In this document: one piece after another, positions 1 through 6,707 of the stretch
Numbering within the stretch: the first letter of the stretch is position 1
Layout of the letters: the number at the start of each line of letters is the position of its first letter
Assembly (NCBI GenBank): GCA_002451085.1
Contig: DKBE01000038.1
Coordinates: 30,061-43,449 of the forward strand
DNA from: Proteobacteria bacterium UBA6908
GTDB lineage: Bacteria > Pseudomonadota > Gammaproteobacteria > Acidiferrobacterales > UBA6901
Length of the DNA: 13,389 bases
Direction: 5' to 3'
Position numbers and translations under genes: made by a program
The notes under the pieces: generated by a model
Told to the model about the DNA's origin: nothing
What the model saw: only the letters and a program-made list of their open reading frames with translations
The model's database searches: none

Positions 1-678
1 TTTGAGGCCGAGGTCATTTCCGGTGACGTGCCGCAGAACAAACGCGAACGTTTGTTGCACGATTTTCAGACCGGGGCGCTGCCGATCCTGATTGGCACCG
101 ACGTCGCGGCGCGTGGCCTGCATATTCCGGATGTGTCGCACGTATTCAACTTCGACCTTCCGCAGGACGCTGAAGACTACGTTCACCGCATCGGCCGCAC
201 CGCGCGGGCCGGCGCCTCGGGCGATGCGGTGGGTTTCGCCTGCGAACAGTATTCGTTCTCGTTGCCGGAAATCGAGGAGTATATCGGCCACAAGATTCCG
301 GTAGAGCGCATTACTGCCGAACTGTTGCCGACCCTCACACCGCCGGCACGCGGCGCACGAGAAGATCGTGACCGCGAACTGGGACGCGAGCCCGGAGAAC
401 GGCCCGCTCGCGGGCGGCGTGACGAGCGGGGTCGGCGCGACGGGCGCAGCGGTTCAAAACCAGAAGGTCAGCGCGCGCGACGGCCGGAGCACAAGCCGGC
501 ACCAGTATTGGAGAAGCAGCCCGGTCAGCCCACGGAAGCTGCCACACCGGTGCCGCCGCCGGCCCCCGCTGAAAAACCGCCAGAGGCCAGGCCGGAGCGC
601 ATAACAAAAGCGCCAACAGAAGTACGTAAGCCCCGCGGGCCGCTCCGCCGCAAGGTCGAAACTCCGGCGATCGGCTGA
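1..678 (+). CDS. rhlB: ATP-dependent RNA helicase RhlB, 3' part (5' end outside window)
   Basis: This is the C-terminal 225 residues of a DEAD-box RNA helicase, open in frame from base 1. The second RecA-like lobe shows motif V ([11 protein letters not shown], fragment residues about 33-43) and motif VI ([10 protein letters not shown], about 62-71). ARGLHIP in place of the commoner ARGLDIP, together with the following [18 protein letters not shown] stretch, is characteristic of RhlB rather than RhlE, SrmB or DeaD. RhlB unwinds structured RNA and in E. coli works with RNase E in the degradosome; whether it does so here is inference. From about residue 112 there is a tail of roughly 110 residues rich in Arg, Pro, Glu and Ala, clearly longer than the E. 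coli RhlB tail and probably disordered and RNA-binding. The stop is TGA at 676-678. mtnD starts 61 nt downstream on the same strand, and I see no terminator between them. Confidence 0.9.
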   Translation, partial: FEAEVISGDVPQNKRERLLHDFQTGALPILIGTDVAARGLHIPDVSHVFNFDLPQDAEDYVHRIGRTARAGASGDAVGFACEQYSFSLPEIEEYIGHKIPVERITAELLPTLTPPARGAREDRDRELGREPGERPARGRRDERGRRDGRSGSKPEGQRARRPEHKPAPVLEKQPGQPTEAATPVPPPAPAEKPPEARPERITKAPTEVRKPRGPLRRKVETPAIG

Positions 679-739
679 GGTTTTCCGGGTTCAGGTTCTC
701 TGCCGCAAAGGACGCATACCGAGCATTAGGAGACAGCAC

Positions 740-1297
740 ATGGCACGCATGATCTTTCCGGATGGCAAAGAGAACACCGATTTTGATTTCATTGCAGCGC
801 GGCTCGCCAGGTTGGGTATCTCGCTCAAGCGCTGGCCGGCGCCCGGCAACCCGCGTGCCAGGGAACTCCTCGACAAACAGTCGCTGACCGATACCGAGAA
901 GGAAGAACTGCTCAAGTTCGTGGACAACCGCTTCGAGGAATTGAAGCGCGACAAGGGATACCAGACGCGCGACATGGTGGTGATCCACGAAGGCATTCCG
1001 AATCTTGCCGACCTGCTTGGAAAGTTTGACAAGATTCACACCCACAGCGACGACGAGGTGCGCTATATCCTCGCTGGCAGCGGGTATTTCGGTTTTGTCG
1101 AGCCGGAGGGCGGTCAGTTCCTGCTGGAAGTCACGGCCGGGGATTATATTAACGTGCCGGCCAATGCCGAGCACTGGTTCGAAATGAAGGGCTGCACGCG
1201 CTGCAAAGCAGTGCGTTACTTCATCGACACTTCCGGCTGGACTCCTCACTACACCGGCCGGCCTCGTGCTTTTGCCGATGCCACCGCGACTGCCTGA
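740..1297 (+). CDS. mtnD: Acireductone dioxygenase (methionine salvage)
   Basis: This 185-residue cupin matches acireductone dioxygenase in length and motifs. The metal-binding signature HTHSDDEVRYILAGSG (residues 100-115) supplies His100, His102 and Glu106, and His145 in NAEHWF is the fourth ligand, matching the 3-His/1-Glu site of the Klebsiella enzyme. The C-terminal FIDTSGWTPHYTG is also typical. The enzyme oxidises 1,2-dihydroxy-5-methylthiopentene-3-one with O2 to 4-methylthio-2-oxobutanoate plus formate (Fe form), the step before transamination to methionine. With Ni it gives an off-pathway product and CO; sequence does not show which metal is used here. An AGGAGA ribosome binding site lies about 6 nt upstream of the ATG. 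It is followed after 63 nt by mtnB of the same pathway, so co-transcription is likely. Confidence 0.95.
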   Translation: MARMIFPDGKENTDFDFIAARLARLGISLKRWPAPGNPRARELLDKQSLTDTEKEELLKFVDNRFEELKRDKGYQTRDMVVIHEGIPNLADLLGKFDKIHTHSDDEVRYILAGSGYFGFVEPEGGQFLLEVTAGDYINVPANAEHWFEMKGCTRCKAVRYFIDTSGWTPHYTGRPRAFADATATA

Positions 1298-1323
1298 AGC
1301 GACGGACGTTTAAAATAATCTCA

Positions 1324-1357
1324 GCGTGTTTCCACACGCCGACAGGAAGAGACTTCC
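1324..1357 (+). promoter_or_regulatory. Two tandem hairpins in the mtnD-mtnB gap, the second covering the mtnB ribosome binding site
   Basis: Bases 1324-1329 (GCGTGT) pair perfectly with 1334-1339 (ACACGC) around a TTCC loop. Just downstream GGAAG (1345-1349) pairs with CTTCC (1353-1357) around AGA. GGAAG is part of the only Shine-Dalgarno-like sequence of mtnB, so the second hairpin would hide it. The TTCC loop of the first hairpin is also complementary to GGAA of the same site, but that pseudoknot would be tight. No U-tract follows either stem, so this is not an intrinsic terminator. The pairings are visible directly; a role in translational control of mtnB is inference. Confidence 0.35.
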
Positions 1358-1360
1358 CTG

Positions 1361-2002
1361 ATGGCTACCCTGCTCGATAGTCTTGGTCCGCGCGCCGCGC
1401 TCGTGGAAATTGGCCGGGATTTTCATGCGCGTGGATGGATGAGCGGCACGGCCGGCAACCTGTCGGTGCGCGCGGATACCGGGCACTTCTGGATCACCGC
1501 CAGCGGAAAGCCGAAAGGTCGGCTTGATGAAGATGACTTTCTGCTGGTGCGTGCGACAGATGGGGTGGTTGTCGAAAAATGCCGCGCAACGGACAGTCCG
1601 TCAGCCGAAACCGCCATCCATGCCACCCTCTATCGGCTGTTTCCGGATGCGGGCGCGGCCCTGCATGGCCACAGCGTGGACGCGGTGCTCGCCGCAACGC
1701 AGGCCAAGGCGGGGAGTACCGGTTTGCGCCTGCCATCGATAGAGATGATCAAGGGTTTCGATCTTTGGCTGCAGAGCCCGAAGGTCGATCTGGCCTTGTT
1801 TGAGAATCGTCTGGATGTCGCAAGCATTGCTGCTGATATCGAGAAGCGTTTTCGGAAAAAAGCCCCGCCGCTAACGGCGCTCCTGATCCGCGCCCACGGC
1901 GCCACAGTGTGGGGTCGATCCCTGCAGGAGGCGTACAACCGTTTTGAATGCCTGGAATTTATTCTGGCGGTGACGGCGCGACAGCGGTCCCGGAAACGTT
2001 AA
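1361..2002 (+). CDS. mtnB: Methylthioribulose-1-phosphate dehydratase
   Basis: This 213-residue protein belongs to the class II aldolase/adducin family. It carries the glycine-rich GTAGNLS phosphate-binding loop (29-35), a SAETAIHATLYR helix with the likely catalytic Glu83, and zinc ligands His102 and His104 (LHGHS) and His179 (RAHGATVWG). The GWMSGTAGNLS plus FWITASGKPKG combination points to MtnB rather than fuculose or ribulose phosphate aldolases. MtnB dehydrates 5-methylthioribulose-1-phosphate to the diketo phosphate, which MtnC converts to the substrate of MtnD. mtnD is directly upstream, but no mtnC is in this window. The start is ATG with AGGAAG (1344-1349) about 11 nt upstream, possibly inside a hairpin. 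The gene ends 41 nt before the convergent gene at 2044. Confidence 0.92.
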   Translation: MATLLDSLGPRAALVEIGRDFHARGWMSGTAGNLSVRADTGHFWITASGKPKGRLDEDDFLLVRATDGVVVEKCRATDSPSAETAIHATLYRLFPDAGAALHGHSVDAVLAATQAKAGSTGLRLPSIEMIKGFDLWLQSPKVDLALFENRLDVASIAADIEKRFRKKAPPLTALLIRAHGATVWGRSLQEAYNRFECLEFILAVTARQRSRKR

Positions 2003-2043
2003 CGACGGCGGAGCATGGCCATCTTGAATCTCACGACCGCGAG

Positions 2044-2574
2044 CTACTGGACTTCCCAGAGATCGATCTGAATCGGGCCGGTGATGCTGCCGAAGCTCAG
2101 GGTGTGGACATAGCCGTCGGCTGTCGATGCGGTAGTCTTTACAACCCTGATGGAACCCGGCAAGCCCGTGTCGACGGGGACGGGCTTGCCGTTCTCGAGC
2201 TGGATCGGGGGTGGCGGGACGATTTGGTAAGCAGGCCGCCAACCGCCCCCGGCCGAGCCCACATATTTCACGGCGATGGTGCACACGAGCTCAGGGTCTT
2301 TCTCAATAACCCGGTAAAACTGGATGATGCGCTCGGCCGGTGGATAGGGTTGTTTCTGGGCCTTGCCTTCGCGCAAGGTCCAGACCGACTTGGGCAGGCG
2401 GGCCAGGGAGGAGGCCGTCACGCCGGGCTTGGCCAGGATGTCGGTTCGTTTCCCGAACCAGCCACTGGTGTGCTCAAGCACGGCCAGCACCGGCGCTTCC
2501 GCCGCGACAGCCGAAGACAGGGGACCGGTGACGAGCACCGCGGTCAAGACAAGCAATAATCGCAACCCATGCAT
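2044..2574 (-). CDS. Secreted protein of unknown function
   Basis: I do not recognise this 176-residue protein. It starts with a clear Sec signal peptide: a short basic start (MHGLR), a hydrophobic core (LLLVLTAVLV) and an AVAA-E cleavage region near residue 25. The mature protein is about 150 residues, with one cysteine (Cys98), a Trp/Gly segment (GGGWRPAYQIVPPPP, 109-123) and a Val/Ile/Thr-rich C-terminal half suggestive of beta structure. There is no membrane helix after the signal and no lipobox. It is convergent with mtnB and divergent from the TlpA-like gene at 2671, with which it shares a roughly 95-nt upstream region. No strong ribosome binding site precedes the ATG, but the signal peptide begins properly there. 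A periplasmic or outer-membrane-associated location is inferred; the function is unknown. Confidence 0.75.
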   Translation of the reverse strand: MHGLRLLLVLTAVLVTGPLSSAVAAEAPVLAVLEHTSGWFGKRTDILAKPGVTASSLARLPKSVWTLREGKAQKQPYPPAERIIQFYRVIEKDPELVCTIAVKYVGSAGGGWRPAYQIVPPPPIQLENGKPVPVDTGLPGSIRVVKTTASTADGYVHTLSFGSITGPIQIDLWEVQ

Positions 2575-2623
2575 GTTTTCAGGTTAGCGACGGAGGCACC
2601 CGGTGTCCATAGGTGGAGCTATT

Positions 2624-2680
2624 ATGAAATACGCTAAGGGGTGTGGCGGTTTCGGCCATGGAGGTCAGGCGTGTTGTTGA
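2624..2680 (+). CDS. Possible 18-residue cysteine-rich leader peptide (uORF)
   Basis: A short ORF encodes MKYAKGCGGFGHGGQACC and ends at TGA 2678-2680. Its ATG is preceded by AGGTGGAG (2611-2618) with a 5-nt gap, a better ribosome binding site than several full genes here have. It overlaps the first ten bases of the downstream coding sequence in another frame, an arrangement suited to translational coupling or leader-peptide control. Three of 18 residues are Cys, two of them as the last codons before the stop, and the downstream protein is a thioredoxin-fold protein. Cysteine-rich uORFs controlling downstream genes are known in bacteria, for example those ending in CxxxCC upstream of copper genes. 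This one lacks that exact spacing. It may be a chance ORF. Confidence 0.35.
   Translation: MKYAKGCGGFGHGGQACC
2660..2665 (+). promoter_or_regulatory. Ribosome binding site that fixes the start of the TlpA-fusion gene
   Basis: GGAGGT lies 5 nt before the GTG at 2671. The longer frame from the GTG at 2641 has a much poorer upstream sequence and would put a charged, Trp-containing decapeptide before the signal peptide. The site lies inside the small ORF at 2624-2680, so translation of that ORF would pass over it. Confidence 0.75.
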
Positions 2681-3945
2681 AAGCATTACAATTCTGGCTG
2701 TTGGTTCCGGGACTCTTCAGCCTGCCCGCGATGGCACTGGATATTCGTCTGCCGGATCGTACCGAGATTCCGGTCCAGGTCCATGCCGCCGAGGGCAACC
2801 TGCTGTTGTTGTGGCTGCCCTCCGGCTTTAACAGCCAGCGATCCGAATCTCCGGTGGCCGAGCAGTTGGCGCGCAGCGAGCTGGAAGTCTGGCAGGCCGA
2901 CGTCCTCGAAGGACGCTTCCTGATACCGGCGGAAAGCAGCCTCGAAACGGTTCCGGTCAGTGATATCGCCGGTTTGATCGATGCCGGTCGCCGGAAAGGA
3001 AAACGGGTGGTGCTGGTCGCCTCGGCGCGCGCCGGATTGTTGGCGCTGCGTGGCGCGCAGCATTGGTTGGTTACCAATCCAAAGCAAGCCGATGCCGTGG
3101 CCGGCGTGATCCTGCTGCATCCCAATCTGTATGTCGGTCCGCCCGAACCGGGTCGAGAGGCCGAGTACCATCCGGTGGTCGCGCAGACCCGGGTACCGGT
3201 ATTTATTCTGCAACCGGAGCAATCACCATGGCGCTGGCGGCTCAACGCGACGCGCGCCGAACTCGAACGGGGCGGGGCTGCTGTGTATTCACGCCTGCTG
3301 ACGGATGTGCGGGATCGTTTTTACTTTCGTCCGGATGCCAGCGAAGGTGAAGTCGAGGCCACGCGTCGACTGGCCGTCATGCTGCGCGATGCCGCCCGGT
3401 TGCTGGCTGCGAGCAAGCTGGCGCCACCGTCGGTCACGGCCGAGGCCGGTGTCAAACCTGTCAGCAAGCCGGGAATCCGAGGACTGCAGCCCTATCGCGG
3501 CGATACGATACCGTCGCCGATCGATCTCGCCGACCTCGATGGTACGCCGCGCCGGCTGGCGGCCTTGCGGGGCCGGGTGGTGCTGGTAAATTTCTGGGCG
3601 TCGTGGTGCCCGCCCTGTGTACACGAAATGCCCTCGATGCAGCGACTGCACGAAAAACTGAGCGGTCAACCGTTCGAGATCCTCGCTGTTAACATGGGTG
3701 AAAATGATCGCGAGGTGCGGGAATTTCTGGCCAGCAAGGTCAGCGTTCACTTTCCGATCGCCATGGACCGGGATGGCACCGTGTTGCGGCAATGGAAGGT
3801 CTTTGTGTTTCCCACCAGCTATGTGATCGATACCGAGGGGCGCATCCGTCTCGGCGCCTTTGGCGAGCTTGAGTGGGATTCGCCGGAAGTCATCGGGCAG
3901 ATTCGTAAATTGTTACCGGGCGATTTACGCTCGGGGCAGCCATGA
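2671..3945 (+). CDS. Periplasmic fusion: degenerate alpha/beta-hydrolase-like domain plus TlpA/ResA-type thioredoxin
   Basis: From GTG 2671 the protein has 424 residues. Residues 1-22 form a signal peptide ending in AMA before LDI. Residues about 23-250 look like an alpha/beta-hydrolase fold: strand VVLV (113-116) leads into ASARAG (117-122), where hydrolases usually have G-x-S-x-G, so the nucleophile position appears to be Ala119; VILLHPNLY (146-154) and VPVFILQPEQ (175-184) resemble later core strands. After a Pro/Ala linker, residues about 275-415 are a TlpA/ResA/DsbE-like redoxin with VVLVNFWASWCPPC (303-316; Cys313, Cys316) and cis-Pro381 in VFPTSYVID. These are its only two cysteines. 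Such domains reduce or exchange disulfides outside the cytoplasm, for example in cytochrome c maturation. The substrate here is unknown. The receiver/OmpA-like gene begins 35 nt downstream on the same strand and is probably co-transcribed. The hydrolase-like assignment is less certain than the redoxin. Confidence 0.85.
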   Translation: MLLKALQFWLLVPGLFSLPAMALDIRLPDRTEIPVQVHAAEGNLLLLWLPSGFNSQRSESPVAEQLARSELEVWQADVLEGRFLIPAESSLETVPVSDIAGLIDAGRRKGKRVVLVASARAGLLALRGAQHWLVTNPKQADAVAGVILLHPNLYVGPPEPGREAEYHPVVAQTRVPVFILQPEQSPWRWRLNATRAELERGGAAVYSRLLTDVRDRFYFRPDASEGEVEATRRLAVMLRDAARLLAASKLAPPSVTAEAGVKPVSKPGIRGLQPYRGDTIPSPIDLADLDGTPRRLAALRGRVVLVNFWASWCPPCVHEMPSMQRLHEKLSGQPFEILAVNMGENDREVREFLASKVSVHFPIAMDRDGTVLRQWKVFVFPTSYVIDTEGRIRLGAFGELEWDSPEVIGQIRKLLPGDLRSGQP

Positions 3946-3980
3946 AGCTGCCCGATACGGGTAGATGGAGCTAATACGCC

Positions 3981-5225
3981 ATGCCGCGTTCGGCCCTGAT
4001 CGTTGATGATTCGCGCACGGCGCTGGCCGCGCTGAGCCGGATGCTTCAGGCGCAGGAAATTCATGTCGACACGGTCGAATCCGGCCCTGAGGCCCTGAAT
4101 CACCTGCGCAGCAATGCCGATCCCGGCGTGATATTTCTCGATCACATGATGCCGGGGATGGACGGTTTTGAGACCCTTACCGCCCTGAAGACCGATGCCC
4201 GCACCGCTGCCATCCCGGTGGTGATGTATACCACCAAGGAAGGCGATGCCTACATGGGTCAGGCCATCAGTCAGGGAGCCATCGGGGTGCTGCATAAGCC
4301 GATCAATCCGGCAGAATTGTCGATGATCCTGCAGCGCATCGACCGGCTGCGGGTGCCGTCCGCTGTGATCAACACACCGTCAGCCGGCCAGAGACGCACG
4401 GCCGTGACAAATGTCATCGATGTGCCAGGTGAATTCCGTACCGCCGCGCCGGGCACGACATCATCGAATGATTCGAGCCAAACCACCGTGACCAACGGTC
4501 CGGCCAGCACCTATGTACACCCGACCCGCTTCACGCGCATTCGCCAGAGAGCTGGATTAGCATTGCTGGGAATAGTGTTGCTGCTGCCTGCGGCCTGGTA
4601 CTACCAGCGTTCCGAGGAGAGCGATCGCCAGCGTCTGCAACTCCGAGCGGAACTTGAACAATTACGGAACGAGCAGCAGACGCAGGCCGAGGCCCGCGCG
4701 ATACAGGCAGAAGCCGAGAGCAGTGCCCGTACCGATGGCCAGCACCGTAAAGCCCTGCTGGAAGCATTGGCCTGGGCACTCAATCTGCGTGGCCAGTACC
4801 GTTTCAATGAGGAGCCGCTGAACGATGCGCGCGCCAGCCAGCTGCGCGATCTGGTCGCGCGTCTAGGTGCGGCGGGATTTCAGGGCGGTGTTCGTCTGGA
4901 AACACATGTTGGCGAATTTTGCGTCATGCGCGATGACCAGGGGACATACCGGTTGCCCGGCGACAATGTGCCGTTCAGTCGCTGTGAAGTGCTGCACTAT
5001 CCACCGGCACAGGCCGAATATCTCGGGCGGCGCCAGTCACCAGCCTTTGCCCGCTTTCTGGCGCAACAGGGCGATGGGGTGGTGCGGATAACGGTGGTGT
5101 CGTACGGCAGCAGTCGTCCGCTCGTGCCGTACCCGGAGCTGTCGAATGTGCAATCGGCGTCAGAGTGGAACCAGATCGCACGCCTCAATCAGCGTGTCGA
5201 GATCGTTCTGGTCCCGGCACCGTGA
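3981..5225 (+). CDS. CheY-like receiver, membrane helix, coiled coil and periplasmic OmpA-like domain
   Basis: This 414-residue protein has an unusual layout. Residues 1-125 are a receiver domain with the acidic pair Asp9/Asp10, phospho-acceptor Asp54 (FLDHMMPGMDG), Thr84 and Lys106 before Pro107, all key residues present. A Ser/Thr-rich linker follows (about 128-180). The basic RFTRIRQR then precedes one membrane helix (about 191-208), which by the positive-inside rule leaves the receiver in the cytoplasm. Residues about 211-250 are a Glu/Gln/Arg-rich coiled coil. Residues about 255-412 resemble the OmpA/MotB peptidoglycan-binding fold, ending in SYGSSRPL and ARLNQRVEIVLV; the GHTD-type motif is replaced by ETHVGE, so peptidoglycan binding is uncertain. 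Its only cysteines, Cys314 and Cys335, are both periplasmic and could form a disulfide. There is no DNA-binding or enzymatic output domain. The start is ATG 3981 with a GGAG about 10 nt upstream. The gene ends 6 nt before the convergent hemF stop. Confidence 0.88.
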   Translation: MPRSALIVDDSRTALAALSRMLQAQEIHVDTVESGPEALNHLRSNADPGVIFLDHMMPGMDGFETLTALKTDARTAAIPVVMYTTKEGDAYMGQAISQGAIGVLHKPINPAELSMILQRIDRLRVPSAVINTPSAGQRRTAVTNVIDVPGEFRTAAPGTTSSNDSSQTTVTNGPASTYVHPTRFTRIRQRAGLALLGIVLLLPAAWYYQRSEESDRQRLQLRAELEQLRNEQQTQAEARAIQAEAESSARTDGQHRKALLEALAWALNLRGQYRFNEEPLNDARASQLRDLVARLGAAGFQGGVRLETHVGEFCVMRDDQGTYRLPGDNVPFSRCEVLHYPPAQAEYLGRRQSPAFARFLAQQGDGVVRITVVSYGSSRPLVPYPELSNVQSASEWNQIARLNQRVEIVLVPAP

Positions 5226-5231
5226 ACCGGG

Positions 5232-6161
<930 letters not shown>

Positions 6162-6707
6162 TCAACCCGGGCGCACGAGTTGGCCCGAGGTGGCATTACG
6201 GATTGGGGTTGGCGCCAAGGCGTCGCCAACACGACCGGGCAGCACGAAGTCGACCTGCTGGCCGAAACGCCGTCGGGCTTCACGATCGGTGCGTGCCGGC
6301 GCGTCACTGCTCCGGTTGGCGCTGGTTGAAATGATGGCCATGCCGGCCGCGCGGCATAACGCCGCGGCCTGCGGGTGGGCAGTGACACGCACCGCTATGG
6401 TATGGCGGTGTCCGGTGATCCACCCCGGCACGTCGGGCTTGACCGGCAGCAGCCAGGTGTGTGGACCGGGCCAGGAGGAAGCAATCCGGGAGGGGATCTC
6501 CTCGACATAGCGTCGCAGCTGACCGACTTCCGCGGCCAGAACAATCAACCCCTTGGTGACCGGCCGGTGTTTCAACAGCAACAGGCGCAGCACGGCATCG
6601 CGATCCATCGGGTCGCAGCCAAATCCGAAACAGTATTCGGTGGCATAGGCCACCAGGCCGCCGTGGCGGAGTATTTTCGCGGCGTGTTGCAGCTCGCGTG
6701 AGTACAT
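6162..6707 (-). CDS. tsaC: L-threonylcarbamoyladenylate synthase TsaC (YrdC/Sua5 family)
   Basis: This 181-residue single-domain YrdC protein lacks the extra C-terminal domain of Sua5 and matches TsaC in length (E. coli 190). Motifs are YATEYCFGFGCDP near the N-terminus, the KHRPVTKGLIVLAA substrate-loop region and STSANRSSDAP. It makes threonylcarbamoyl-AMP from threonine, bicarbonate and ATP, the first step of t6A formation at position 37 of ANN-decoding tRNAs; TsaB, TsaD and TsaE complete it and are not in this window. The start ATG overlaps the purD stop by one base (TGATG), and no good ribosome binding site precedes it, so re-initiation after purD is likely. hemF follows 18 nt downstream. 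Confidence 0.94.
   Translation of the reverse strand: MYSRELQHAAKILRHGGLVAYATEYCFGFGCDPMDRDAVLRLLLLKHRPVTKGLIVLAAEVGQLRRYVEEIPSRIASSWPGPHTWLLPVKPDVPGWITGHRHTIAVRVTAHPQAAALCRAAGMAIISTSANRSSDAPARTDREARRRFGQQVDFVLPGRVGDALAPTPIRNATSGQLVRPG

Noticed and set aside
335..1249. 304-codon minus-strand frame opposite rhlB and mtnD.
   Set aside because: It covers two confident genes on the other strand and has no recognisable domain.
1311..1319. AT-rich TAAAATAAT in the mtnD-mtnB gap as a -10 element for mtnB.
   Set aside because: No acceptable -35 at the right spacing.
1948..2559. Long plus-strand frame opposite the secreted-protein gene.
   Set aside because: It overlaps the end of mtnB and lies antisense to a frame with a proper signal peptide; its translation looks like a GC-rich shadow.
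3942..3974. Ten-codon ORF (MKLPDTGRWS) overlapping the TlpA-fusion stop as ATGA and ending 6 nt before the receiver gene.
   Set aside because: Weak upstream ribosome binding site and nothing distinctive in the peptide; most likely chance.
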